This document shows positions 12,560 through 24,240 of a stretch of 64,000 nucleotides of DNA, piece after piece (the first letter of the stretch is position 1; every line of letters begins with the position of its first letter). The DNA lies in NCBI RefSeq assembly GCF_001540865.1, contig NC_033641.1:6064516-6128515 (forward strand), written 5' to 3'. Both the position numbers and the translations under genes were made by a program. Under the pieces are notes generated by a model. It was given only the letters and a program-made list of their open reading frames with translations. It was not told the DNA's origin and made no database searches. This stretch comes from Ananas comosus (Eukaryota; Streptophyta; Magnoliopsida; Poales; Bromeliaceae).

Positions 12560-15500
12560 GAGCATTATGAGAATGAAATACTATCGTGAGTGGAGCAGCG
12601 CCGCATCTCCAGTTGTAAACTGGGTGCTTCAGGTTCGTTACAGTTGCTATATATTTGTTCAAACCAGCTGCAAGCATACGACAATAGATATGGCCGAGAA
12701 CTTGCACGTATTCAGCTTGTGGAAGCTGCTCATGACATGAATTTGACATTCAAAAAGAAGATTCCCACAAAATTGAAACTCACATAGGCATAATCACCTT
12801 CAAATTTCAATGGTAGGGATCCCCGAGCTTGATAGCCAAAATAGTGGCATATGGCATTAAACTTTTTCCCCTTATATGCCCCTTGTTTCTGGAAGAATTA
12901 AAGCACAAAGCACAGAAATGTTCAAAGAAAATAACAAGAAATACAAGACAAATGATAGGATTAATTAGATACATGTTTTGCGGATAAAAAAGTACTCCTT
13001 AAGACTTTATCAACTATGTACAATAAGTTAGGTCTGAATCTTTGAAGTCCTAACTTGTACACAAATTTTAAAAAAGTAAAATCTACCATTCGCTCGTTCA
13101 TTTCTGCTTCGACCAAAGTGCCTAGTAGTTTCTCTCTCTCAATCTGCACATAATTACAAGAAATAAGTACATAGACATATAAAACAACCTTATGACATTG
13201 CTAACTGCTGAATCCGAACAGAGTTGGAAACAACCTTCTTCGCTCTAGCTTGGACCACATCACAAATATGCTTTGTAATGTCTACAATAGTCAGTTTAGA
13301 CAATGCCACCACCTCACCTAGGAGGAGCTGATATAAAATTAAAGTGATTCAAGATATGAAAGAAAATGCGACTTTATTGGAATGGAATCATCTGCTATGA
13401 AATCAAACCATGTTTCAGTGTGATTGGAGTGCACGCTCCAAAGCCACATGTGATGCTTTGTGACCCATCAACCGTATGAAGTGATAGTACTACATAAAAT
13501 GGAATTTGTTCATTTCAGAAACCATAAGATAAATACTTGGAAGCATCACAACAATGATACGCATCTCACGCCATATAAGAACTATTCTCTACTAATAATT
13601 GCACGAAATTCAAATAGAAAGAGTGATCGCAAAAATAAAACTACTAATTGCAAACACTAAACAAGTGATGATCTTCTTCTAATGATCCACTTAATCAATT
13701 TGGAAAATGTTTCTCCAATATCAAATAATAAAATCCTCTTTAGTGGCGATTTTTTTTTCTGTTCAAAAAAATCATTCAGGCAGTGTAATGACTGAAAGAT
13801 GTTCCCGCAAATTCTACACAATATGGTTTCTCCATGATCTATGTCCATTCAAAACCAAAAGATTAACTTTTCACGCAGTCACCGACCGTTCCTAGAGCAA
13901 GTGGCAAAGGGCTTGGTGGTTGCTACCCGAGGTCCCAAGTTCGAATCCTAGTTGATTCACATTTCTAGCTAAGTTTATTTCTAAATGAAATAAACGAAGC
14001 GGGTAGCGTGCTACCTATCTCTCAAAAAAAAAAAAAAAAAAAATTTCACGCAGTCTATAACCTATATAAAAACAACGGTTTCAAAAACATAAGATAGTAA
14101 TCCATACCTTGCCAGCTGAGATGGCATCTAGGCAAACATTGCTGATGAGCTGCGAGTTGATCTGGAAGTATATAAAATTAAAGCCTACTATACTAGTCAT
14201 TTATGAAGAAAAGATGTTGATTGTTAAAACAATATTTTTCAGCAAAAATAAAAAAAATATAGAAAAAAGAACTACGAAAAATGTCCACTATTAAATTCAT
14301 TTATCATATTTGGCAAATATGAATGGAATTCAACAATATTTTCCACAACTATACATGGATCTGGGTTACCATGGAGTAAAAAAATTATTTTATAAGAAGG
14401 AATCTTATAAAATAAAAGATCCGGAACAAATTCAGGGCAATCACGAATTATTGATATAAAACGAGTCATTTCAGGATGCATAGATAAACTACATAAAATT
14501 ATATACCTTTGTTGGGCATTTTAATTCGGTGAATGTCTCTGCAAGCTGAGCGGCATCTGTGTTGGAAGTTGTTCCTTCATAGACAAATCAAAACAATTAA
14601 GAAGCCGCAGTAATCAATCTGAGAGCAAAATAATTAACGACCTGTATGTGGATCAACGGATTCCTCCAGTAATGACAAGACTATCCAACTTCAGATCTTG
14701 GCATGCCGACATTGCAACATTCACTTGCTTAGTTGTTCTTATTTGATCCACACTCCGACCAAGCATATCGAAACCACCTTCACAAGCAAAAGATTTTATG
14801 TCGACAAAATATATATATATAAGGTAACACTGAAGCTAAAACAGAAAAAGAGAAGGGCAACTTCGTGCAAACCTTGGTGTTTGTACGTAGAAAGAACTTC
14901 ATCTGTGATTTTCAGGGTTTTCTGTGCAAATAAGCCTTCTGTACCACCTATATCCAGAAATAGGAAGAAGCAATGAGCAAGAAATGCTGAAGAATATTAT
15001 AATTTGGAACTGGAGTTGAGCTAGAAGAGTCGAAGCCTATAAACAAAAGTGTAATTGTTATTAAAGTGCAATCTTCAGAACTTGGCTTTGGCAACAAATC
15101 TATAACAGCGAGTATACTTGAAAGACTACTAATCACTTCAACTCCACAAATGGAACTTCCAATCCTCACAAATAATATCTGATCTCCTTTCTAACCGTGT
15201 TTATGTGCGCTGCACATGCTTCATAGCGTTCTGATAAATCAAAGCTAATCGCAAAAAAAACAACATACAACATATTGCTATCGAAGAAAATTACATGCTT
15301 GCAAGGGGAAGAAAGGTATGCTAAACTAAAAGGGCTGATTTAACATGTTATTTTGGTGACTTACAAGCCTAGAATAGAAAACACGGCAGTCAAACTTGAA
15401 GAAACGATATGCTACCTCGTAAAGAAAAATGCTCACCAACAAATCCTAGCAAAAGTATTGTCAGGATTGTGAATTTTTATAGCATCGTAAAGGCCCCAAA

Positions 15501-15909
15501 TTACGTTGTGGCCTCATGGTGATTGTCTTCTGGAAAATACAACCCCAACCCTACAGCAACAGGTTTTGGAGCTCTAAGCATCAGCTGGCAGCTTCAGTGT
15601 GGCTCAACATGCCAAAAAATGATGTGTATAATAATGACAGTCCAGCAAAACAAATTCTTGGTCTAGATAGAGGAGGTCAGCAATCTAACATTTTTGTCCA
15701 GTTTAAATCTTCTGAGAGGTAAGAACTGCAATAAACCTGATAGGTGGCTGGTCCTCAATGATATGCGTGTCGGGGACTTTCGATGTTGCCCTCAGAAAAT
15801 GAGCTAACAGCTGCCCGAAAGTGTGGGGAAACGCTTGGGCGATAACATGCGCGCTAGATGAATCGGTGGTTGTCGTCGAATCCCCATACTCTACTCTCAC
15901 TGTAGTCCC
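12560..15909 (-). pseudogene. PFP alpha-subunit pseudogene in the CACTA element
   Basis: PPi-dependent fructose-6-phosphate phosphotransferase is a cytosolic glycolytic enzyme; its alpha subunit is regulatory. On the minus strand, exon-like blocks appear in protein order: GTTVRVEYGDSTTT...FLRATSKVPD (15909-15738), NVIWGLYDAIKIHNPDN (about 15540-15435), [17 protein letters not shown] (about 14950-14868), LGRSVDQIRTTKQVNVAM (about 14785-14655), [13 protein letters not shown] (about 14570-14505), INSQLISNVCLDAISAGK (about 14165-14107), SKLTIVDITKHICDVVQAR (about 13345-13225), QIEREKLLGTLVEAEMN (about 13147-13085), [18 protein letters not shown] (about 12897-12785) and [15 protein letters not shown] (about 12720-12560). 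Several retain splice-like borders, so genomic DNA was captured, not cDNA. The first and last exons are missing and there are stops, for example where a Gly of QSPGGHN would be. It cannot encode a functional subunit. Confidence 0.85.
13881..14043 (+). mobile_element. tRNA-derived SINE
   Basis: This 163-bp element has an A-box-like stretch (AGCAAGTGGCAAAGGGC), a pol III B box (AGTTCGAATCC) and a run of about 20 A at the 3' end. The perfect 12-bp duplication TTTCACGCAGTC flanks it (13869-13880 and 14044-14055), as made by LINE-assisted insertion. It sits in what would be intron sequence of the captured PFP-alpha copy, so it landed in or travelled with the CACTA cargo. Confidence 0.9.
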
Positions 15910-15962
15910 CTGTTTCAAGAGATCATGCTAAGTAAAACCAGATAGTATTCACAGGAATCAGC

Positions 15963-16357
15963 AACAAAACAAGTCCTATTCGGAAGATGCAGCGAGCAAT
16001 TACGGTGACTAAAAAACATACTAAGATGAAAGAACAAGTGATTGTAATATTTCCTGTATTCAATATATGAAAATCCAAACTTTCCGCAGCAATAATTAAG
16101 TTCTTTACAAAACGGCAATCAGCTCTCTCATCTCGGGCTTCGCTTTTTCTCTGACTAAANAACAAAACAAGTCCTATTCGGAAGATGCAGCGAGCAATTA
16201 CGGTGACTAAAAAACATACTAAGATGAAAGAACAAGTGATTGTAATATTTCCTGTATTCAATATATGAAAATCCAAACTTTCCGCAGCAATAATTAAGTT
16301 CTTTACAAAACGGCAATCAGCTCTCTCATCTCGGGCTTCGCTTTTTCTCTGACTAAA
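15963..16357. repeat. identical direct repeat around N at 16160
   Basis: Bases 15963-16159 and 16161-16357 are the same 197-bp sequence on either side of one N. This is very probably an assembly join artefact. The true sequence likely runs from 15962 directly into one copy. Confidence 0.85.
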
Positions 16358-16560
16358 ACCTCCTCAAATTTTACCTTCCTTCGGCTCTCCTCAACTTCTT
16401 TAGACTGCGAGACTGCACTCACCACTTGGTTGGATAGCTTACCAATGACCGCCATCTCCCTGTTAACCCATAACTCTTCTTCTTCTTGTTCGAGGAACTC
16501 TGCGATTTTCATAAACAATTTGTCTTCGAAATCATAACTATCCCACCATCCATATTAATT
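16303..16560 (-). pseudogene. unidentified exon-like segment in the CACTA element
   Basis: A minus-strand open segment reads DKLFMKIAEFLEQEEEELW, followed by a charged, probably helical stretch with VIGKLSNQVVSAV. It lies between the PFP-alpha blocks and the serpin fragment and in the same orientation. I do not recognise the family. It could be a third captured gene fragment. Part of it overlaps the duplicated sequence at the N join. Confidence 0.35.
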
Positions 16561-17475
16561 TGTAACCATACTGAACTATACACTGGAACATTACATTTAG
16601 GACTTTTACATATGTATCCATGCAAAATCATCTGTCTAGTGTCTACACATATGCCCCTTCCAAGTGCGAAGTTGGTTCTGTTCTAAGAAAGATCTTTAAG
16701 AGAGGACATTCTTGTAGATGCGTATATTTAAGAAATTAAGCTTTAAAGGGCCTATAAGAGAATACGGCATATAAGTAAATAGATAATTTAGCATGGGGAT
16801 ATATGTAAGTATCTCTTAAGTTTAAAAGTTGGACTTATGGGTAAGATAATAGCCGAGTGATGAAGCATATACCATAGGCATTTCCGATCATATGGGTGTC
16901 CCTGAATCCAATTGTGACGGCTAGACAAAGAAGCATCAAAAGCCAATTCACCTCCGGTATGTATATCTGCCCATGGACGTGACTTGATGTGTGTATGATC
17001 TTAATGCAAGAAAAGCACCCCAATGGCCTACACTAGCTGATTTTGGAGAAGGTAGCTGATATAATTGCTTGGCTTCCAACTACTGTGGCTAATGTTGCGA
17101 TGATTAATATTGGTCAAAAGACATTCTCTGGATTGAATGAACAAACGAGTACAAAGAAAGCATCAAATAGTGTTAAATAAACTTCTTAATGGCAAAACTA
17201 AAATTTTAATTTATTATTACATGATTAATATCGGCCAACTTTTTATTTCCCATATAGGGCAAAGAAGACAAATTTGAGAGGATCAACTTCTCTCTTGCTA
17301 CTCGATTTCTGTCGACTAGATGAAATTGCTCAAGCAACAGTTATGATATATTACTCGAGTAATATAAATTATGATATATTACTCGATAGAGTGAGGATTT
17401 GAACCTATAACTCATAAACGAACAACAAAAAGCAAAAGAAAAAGAAAAAAAAGCTCATAGAGCGAGGATTCGAAC

Positions 17476-17860
17476 CTTGGTTTGGAAATCGACGGATTGG
17501 ATATCCGCCTTGTAAGCGGAGGCGGCGATCTCCCCGAACGCAGCCTTGAGGGAGAGGGAGGAGTCGACCCAGACCCCATTCGCGAAGGAGACGCGGGGCC
17601 CACCGGCAGCGGAGGCGTCGGCGAGGACGCGGCCGACGACGTGGGCGGCGAGGGCGGAGACGTCGTCTGTGGTGGCGTCGGCGCCGCCCGCGGGGGCGAG
17701 CACAGCGAGGAGCTCGTCGAGGGTGGGGCCTGCATCCCCGCCGCGGCGAGGCTGAGGAGCGCGTGGAGGAAAGATCGGAGAGGTGAATGTGAAGGAAAGG
17801 GAGGCGACAGAAGAGGTGGAGGAGATGGGGAGAGCTCGATCGAGGTCGAGCTCCGCGTGG
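17476..17860 (-). pseudogene. serpin first-exon fragment in the CACTA element
   Basis: Plant serpins are cytosolic or apoplastic protease inhibitors. The minus strand encodes a GC-rich stretch with PTLDELLAVLAPAGG, VSFANGVWVDSSLSLK and YKADIQSVDFQTK. These match the part of the plant serpin fold before the conserved intron. The block stops at a splice-donor-like AAG/GTTCG at 17475-17476, where the serpin intron would lie. Upstream the HALLSLAAAG segment is in another frame, so at least one indel (probably two compensating ones) has broken it. The reactive-centre loop is absent, so no inhibitor can be made. Confidence 0.8.
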
Positions 17861-17989
17861 GAGGAGGGGGCGCAAATGAGGTGGGGGGCGAATAGGGTTA
17901 GGGTGGGAGGTGCACTCTTGTGAGCCCAATCGTGCTGTTTTGGGTTGGAATTAGAATTAGGGGTAAGATTATATTGATTGTCAAATAAA

Positions 17990-18118
17990 TATATTTAATA
18001 TAAAATTAACGGCTATTTAAAATAATTGTCGCTAAAACATATATTGATAAAAAGTATTAACGGCTGTCCAATAATCGATGCTATTAAATTGCCGCTAAAA
18101 GGCAATCTTGTTGTAGTG
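17990..18118. repeat. right subterminal repeats and TIR of the CACTA element
   Basis: This is AT-rich sequence with repeated TTAACGGCTRTY and GCCGCTAAAA motifs, ending TTGTTGTAGTG. It mirrors the left subterminal region at 11609-11880. Such repeats are the transposase-binding region in En/Spm elements. Confidence 0.7.
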
Positions 18119-20169
18119 AGTGGGTTCGGCCGCCGACTCCGCCTATCTTCCCACTAGGTCTAAGTAGGCATGAGTAGATAGATAGATAGATATGATAATA
18201 AAAGCTGCTAACATAGTAATGAAATCTACTATCAATTTACTATGCTACTATGCCTTCAATAATATAATGCATGAAATGCTCACCTAGCAATGAAACCAAC
18301 TATCATGCTAGTATATCTCAACAATGTAATTGAATGAAAGAACTACATAGTAATGAAGTCAACTATCATGCTACTATGTTCAACAAGTATGTCATTCATT
18401 AATTCATCACCCAATCCACATGGCTACCCCGAAGGTTCGCCCCGACTCACATCTCAAATCCCATAGGTGAGGAGTCTTAGCTGCTCAACCCACCTGAGAC
18501 CGACTACGGGACAACCACGTCTGCCCCTAGTATGATGACTCCGGAGTGCGCTGCTTGGGTAGAGCGACCACCGCAAAACGAAAACAGACTATGTGAGTAT
18601 GATCCAATCCTCGTCAACTGAGGACACCCTACCAACTAGAGCTAACAACAACTCGGGAACTCAACTGTCCCAATGTCCATGTTCAAGTGTCTCAACTACA
18701 CTAAGTTCACGTGTCATTTGTCCATAACTAGGAAAATTCATCTATTCCTAGATTCATCATGTCATTAGTGCTTCTACTACACTAGTTATATTCCACTCGT
18801 TATGTCATCATACATGGTTTTATATGCCACTCGTCTATGTCATCATTTGTTACCGACATTATAGGATTCCATGTCAAGACCCAATCCTCAAGCATCCAAC
18901 ATGTAATGTGTTCAACTCACAATGCTATATCAATCAAGGAAGCATATAAGGAAATGGGAATGCAACTACCAATACCCTACAATGCATAATCAACATACAA
19001 GATGCATGGTCAACATTAGAACATAGACATAAAGTGAAGTCCGATGGCTTCGGATAGCACCCCCCACCTTTTGGTGATGCCAAGATGCTAGAAACCAAAT
19101 TTCGTGATTTTTGGACGTTGCCTCGGCCCTCCAGGCGGAAACGAAGCAAAAACGATCGTTTTCTTCAATACCGTGCCACATGCCCGTAGGAACTCCCGTT
19201 CGAGTTGCCCACAATGTCGATTTTACCTTCAATTAGGTTTACAAAGGGTCAATTTAACCATAAACCTCATATCTATGAAAACCCCAATTGCAACCCTAGG
19301 GTTTCCATAGCATGAACTACATGAGTTCATCATGTGATCCCAAGGTTTTCTCTAAGTTTTCCTTCATGTAAGAAGATCAAATCCAAGTGTTTTAGGGTAT
19401 AAAACCAAACCCTAAACAAGTTCTTACAAGAAACCTTACCTTAGCCTATGAACACCACGAGCTCCACCTTGTAGGAGAGCTCTTCACATTCAAAAAGCCT
19501 CAAATCTCCTTCAAATTCCCTCCAATCTCCACCAATCACCCTTAGGGAGAAGCTTCTAGAGAGAGAGAGAAAGAAAATGAGAGAGGAGGAGTGTTCTCAG
19601 CTTGTGAACAAGAGAGGAGGAGATGGGGTCCTCTTATATGTTCACACAATTGCAAATAAGCCCTCCATTTTGTTTTATTTGTAGCAGACTGCAACCTGTT
19701 GTTCGCAGTGCAGTGTACCGGTGACACGGGCTCTTGTCACCGGTACACCATCCAGCAGCAGCCAAACCCGAGAGATGCTGTTCTCGGGTTGCTGCAGAGT
19801 ACCGATGACTAACCAGGGCTGTCACCAGTACACTGCCCCAGTACCGATGACACCCGAATGTTGTCACCGGTACACAGCCCCAGATGCCCAAACCCGAGAG
19901 CTGCTGCTCTCGGTTGCCTGCCTGGTACCGGTGACACCCAGGGCCATCACCGGTACACAGTACTCAGATTGCATTTTTTTGGTAGAGCTCAGTTCTATTT
20001 CGCGTCGAGCAATGCTAAAACTCGTTAATCTCATTTGGAACTCAACTTTAACCCTTCCGACATTATTGAAATGTCGTATGGACCGTGTCCAACCATATCT
20101 CTCGCCACGTTTTAATCATTTTGACCAAAAGTGGTTTAACTCGACGAGGATCCATTATCTTACAAGTGA

Positions 20170-20912
20170 GCTCCGGAGTGGTCACACACTGGGTTAACGT
20201 ATCTACCCAACAGACGGTCCCCGATGAGTGTAGCGGGCGTCTCCTCATCTGCGGGATTGGTTGTGAGTTGGGCTCAACCTTCGGGTTAGCCGGTGTGATT
20301 GGGTTACAAGCATATGAATGGCATGCATCATGAGCATAATGGTTACTTATTCATCATATCATATTATTGAGGCACAGTAGTATGTTAGCATTCCTTACTC
20401 TTGTTCTCCTTTCTACTTATGCCTACTTAGACCTAGTGAAAAAATTTGTGGGGTCGGCGGCCGAACCCACTGGAAACTTCTTTTAGTTCTCACCCCATTA
20501 TTTTGCGGATCCCTATCCTAGCGGAGCGGCCGAGGATTGTGGCAAGGGCATAGCGCCCTAGGTAGTGGACTTCCCGTGCATTAGTATACCATGTACCTAT
20601 TTATGTGAGAGACGTTTTATGTTTTGGAGAGAACATGTAGTGAGGATGGCTACGTATGAATTAGATGGTTGTATTTTGGTGAGATGCAAATGGATAAGTA
20701 AATGAATGGTTGTAATAGTTAATTTAGTTAATCTTCTCTCTTGCTCTTGTATATTGCCCTTGCGCAAATCATGTATGTTGTTTGTTTTACTTGGGCAAAA
20801 CTTGATGTACATGATGTTGTTGAGCCTTGGGTGGTATAGGAGAGATTCTGTCCGTTCGATGGTCTGTGTGCGTGCCCGCAACCGATCAAATTGGCGGTTT
20901 TGGGGCATGACA
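20170..20912 (+). repeat. 3' LTR of the outer gypsy element, second part
   Basis: This is the continuation after the nested solo LTR. It contains the family landmark around a GGGTCGGCGGCCGAACCCACTGG-type block (20451-20473) and the terminal GGGGCATGACA. The right-hand target duplication of the outer element cannot be tested because its 5' end is outside the window. Confidence 0.78.
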
Positions 20913-21434
20913 AACCATTGGACAACTCGAATTTTCGGAATTCGGCTGACGGTCACCGAAAGATAGCCCGATTGTCACCCCAACTCGACAAAATGTCGCA
21001 GCAACCCCTGGGGTGACCCGAAGTAAGACTCATAACTATTCTACACTGCTTGTTGTCCCAAAGCATCATTTTAGTGCCCTTGGGACAGCCGCACAATGTG
21101 TGCGCTAAAATGGAAAGTCGGGGCTTCGGAAATTAGCCATTTGGCTTTTGGGGTGCCGTTTTTGGTCCCGGAACCCTCCATGGCTTTCTTGCTGCAATCC
21201 AGGATCTCTAACCTTCCCCTGGCACTTCGCAAATCGGCCACAAACCTGTTGTGAACAGCAGCAACAAATATGACGTGAGGTCGCACCCGAAACTGCCCGA
21301 AATTCACGTTATCGAGCTCCGTCGAGCCCCGAAGCATGCCGAAGTATTCCGGATTTAATCCTAACTTACTTGCTGTCCCGAAACACTAGCCATTGGGTGT
21401 CGGAATAGCAGCACCTCGTTTGGTGGAAGAGCAA
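20913..21434. other. unclassified sequence between LTR elements
   Basis: This moderately GC-rich sequence has no convincing coding region. It lies between the outer gypsy LTR end and the next solo LTR, and continues after that LTR at 23946. Repeated TGCTGTCCCRAA motifs occur. It is probably part of an older repeat that hosted both insertions. Confidence 0.4.
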
Positions 21435-23940
21435 TGTAACACACTGGACCAGTGCAAATTGCGAGGTTCGAGTGCTTGACTTGGATTCCGAGCTTTTCCA
21501 CACTTGGTTGAAGGTCGTAGATAGTATTCCGACCTAAAAGTTCGATTTCTGGAATCTTGGCTAAGTCCTAGAGTTTTCACTCTCGGGGACTGGTCCCTGG
21601 TAGGAGAGACCGGTCCCATCGGAACAGTGTTGCGGCAGAACTTGAGGCAACCGGTCCCTGGCTGATGAGACCGGTCCCCGAGCGCGACTACGCGGGGAGA
21701 GACCGGTCCCATGCGGGGAGAGACCGGTTCCCGAACGTTGGATTTGCCGGATGAACCGAGAGATCAGTCCGAGGCAGGGAGAGACCGGTCCCTCAGCCCG
21801 AAAATTACCCAGTTCGGGCAGTGCAATAGTTTCAAAGTTGAGGGGCTTTTTCTGGATTTTATTACAATAGATGGCCTAAATGGCCATTTCACCTCTCTCC
21901 CTCCCTCATTTCACACTCTCCCTTGCACTCTAGAGAGAGAAAGAGAAGGAGAAGAAGAGGAAGAAGAAGGAGAAGGAGAGGAGCTTGCTTGGAGGCCTTG
22001 GAGCATCTTCCTCTCCCTCGTTTCGCACCTTTGGTGGCTTGGAGCTTGTGGTTGGAGCCTTGTGGTGGATCAATCTTCTACCCTTAGGGATTTTGAGCTT
22101 GTTTTGGAACATCTTAGAGGTAAGTGGCTAGTTTTCTTCCTCTATATCCTAGTTTTGAAGCTATAAACTAGATGAAACCCTAGATTTGGATTTTAGGGTT
22201 TATTTTGGAGATTTTTGATTTGAGGGCTTTGAGACCCAATTGATTGGTTTAGAACCTTCCTCTAGGTTAGGTTGGAAGGGTTCTAGCTCTCTTTGGAAGC
22301 TTGTGAAGGGATTTTTACACGAGAGGTGAGTTATGCCCTTTATACCTAGATGGTTAAAGATTGAGCTTAGTATTGTTCGTAATATTCGTTTAACTCTTGT
22401 TCCTACATTTTTAGGGTGCTAGGAGACTAGTGGACACCTTCGTTGGAGCAAACGAAGGAGCGCAAGAGTTATGGTGGGTTTGGCTTCATGAGAACGGGGC
22501 AAAATGGCCCCTACGCTTGCTATATTTGTCGTAACGTCTTTTTGAATGCAAATCCATGCTAGATAGGATTTATGTGAATTTTAGAACACTTAAAATGCAT
22601 GCCTTATATATCATAAAAATTTCACTCTATATAATAGAGCATTATGAGTAAATTCCATGCATGTGAGAAGTGTTCGTGTTAGTGATTTGGAAACATGTCT
22701 ATTATGTTAGAAATTGCTCAAATTATGCATTTGCAAATAATAAACTCATGTTTGGACTTAGCGGACAAAAATGCCATAAAGGGGCACTTGACATAGTAAA
22801 CTGTGAAATTGCAACATAGAGACATAGTGATAGGCCATTGAATATCTGCTATATTCTATGTTAGAGACATGATGACATAGAGATAGGCCTTTGGGACATT
22901 CGATATATATATATTCCATGTTGTTAGACATGAGGACTTGGTACTTGAGACGGATTTTTTGGTTACTTGCCATTGTGCTCATTCGCACATGCTTGTGAGG
23001 GTCGCTCCCTATAAGCCGGCACTCCGGAGATGGCCATCGAGATACATATTCGCCGTGCCGGATTGGGTGCCGAAGTGGATTGCCGTGGGCTAGGCTCATT
23101 CCTAGAGTGAGGATGTTGACTACCACGGGGCCATTAGGCTCGGCACCGGCCAGACAGCCTACGGGTGGGTCTCAGGGCCAGACAGCCTTTGGCGGCGGGT
23201 CTCTTCAGATTTGACTTGGAGCATTCATCATGCCATGTGGACATTAACTAGAATAGTAAACAATAACATCTTTACTATTTGACTTATGGACATCATACTA
23301 GCGATACTTGGGTACATTCATACGAGAATAGCTTTTCTTACTTATGCTAAATCATGCTAAGTAGAGATATCATGTGGTAACAAATATTCATACTTATTTA
23401 CTTGTTGTACATTTCGCTCTTGTTTATATCTGCTTACTGACCCCTTGTTAGTCTGGGCCTAGTGGTGCATTTCACTGAAGCCAGTAATTGCCCACTGGGA
23501 ACTATTATTCAATAGTTCTCACGCCCTCTGTTTTATGGTTTTATTTCAAAGCTTTCGGCACCGGCGGAGGCACGGGATCGCGGCAAGGGAGTCGTATAGC
23601 TAGATAGCGGAGCTCGCTATTGCTCCTAGGTGGTCACTCTCTTCTTTTTGATTTTTGTGAGAGAGAGAGTTTTGTACCATGTATAGAGACCACCTGTGTA
23701 CCTTGTTTAGCTTTCGTTTTTGGGATTTTTAATGTATTACTTTATGTTTGTACTTAGCGGATTTCACTTTATGTTCCTTTTCCTTTTGTAGCTTCTAGAT
23801 ACACTTTGCTCTGATACATCTAGATGTTCTCTTTTTATTGCCTTATTTATCGTTTTGTTTTAGACGCCTTATATATTTTAGACATATGGCGGGTCTAGGC
23901 ACGTGCCGGGCGGGCTTCCACTGGGTCCCGGGGCGTGACA
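21435..23940 (+). mobile_element. solo LTR, TSD AGCAA
   Basis: A 2506-bp LTR runs from TGTAACACACTGGAC to GGGGCGTGACA, flanked by the perfect 5-bp duplication AGCAA (21430-21434 and 23941-23945). There is no internal domain. GAGACCGGTCCC-type palindromes cluster at about 21608-21790, and an AT-rich TTTTATTA lies about 70 bp further on. The CAAATTGCGAGGTTCGAGTG block near its start is shared with the LTRs beginning at 4752 (minus) and 39585. Confidence 0.88.
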
Positions 23941-23945
23941 AGCAA

Positions 23946-24240
23946 TTGGTCCAATGCGGTCTATGCCACGATCGGGGTCCCGATCATTGCCATTTTGGCT
24001 CCGGAAGCCCCCGAATTGCAAAACGTCGATTCGTGAGTCTCGAAGGCTCATTAACGGTAGCACACGAAGTGTTACGCCTGGTGTGACCAGCAGCGACACG
24101 AGTCCTATAACCAAAGCCAAAAACGAGGCTCCGACGGCACAAATGATGGTGATATAAGCGCTAATTGCCTTGCTAATTGAACCACGAGGTTCGTGGGCAT
24201 CGGACAATGAACGAGGACACAAATATTTCAATATGCATGC
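23946..24240. repeat. repeat related to the left window edge
   Basis: Bases 23960-24037 match positions 1-78. The sequence is the right flank of the solo LTR insertion and continues the unclassified stretch 20913-21434. No reading frame of note. Confidence 0.5.

Larger units (their letters stand above)
11609..18118. mobile_element. CACTA (En/Spm-type) transposon with gene cargo
   Basis: The left end is CACTGCAACAAAAC and the right end is the inverse of CACTACAACAAGAT. A 3-bp duplication AGT flanks the element (11606-11608 and 18119-18121), as expected for CACTA elements. The ends are rich in short subterminal repeats such as GGCAATT and GCCGCTAAA on both strands (11640-11880 and 17990-18110). 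No CACTA transposase was recognised. The interior carries PFP-alpha exons (minus strand), an unidentified exon, a serpin fragment and a SINE. The apparent length of 6510 bp includes two assembly duplications at the N positions 12026 and 16160. Confidence 0.9.
11162..20164 (-). mobile_element. solo LTR carrying a CACTA insertion
   Basis: A minus-strand LTR starts TGTAAGATAATGG at 20164 and ends GGGGCGTGACA at 11162, flanked by a perfect 5-bp duplication AGTGA (11157-11161 and 20165-20169). No internal gag-pol and no second LTR are present, so it is a solo LTR. Without the CACTA element at 11609-18118 and its duplicated 3 bp, the LTR is about 2.49 kb. ACCGGT palindromes, here as GTCACCGGTAC variants, occupy about 19717-19960. 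A minus-strand TATA-like TATAAG lies at 19633-19638. Confidence 0.88.

Noticed and set aside
13904..13980. Functional tRNA gene
   Set aside because: A and B boxes are present but there is no cloverleaf; the poly-A tail and 12-bp target duplication mark it as a SINE.
17482..17895. 137-codon + strand open frame
   Set aside because: It is the antisense shadow of the GC-rich serpin fragment on the minus strand.
21711..22166. 151-codon + strand open frame in the solo LTR
   Set aside because: It lies in the U3-R part of an LTR, contains a long Glu run from a GA-rich leader, and has no homologue that I recognise.
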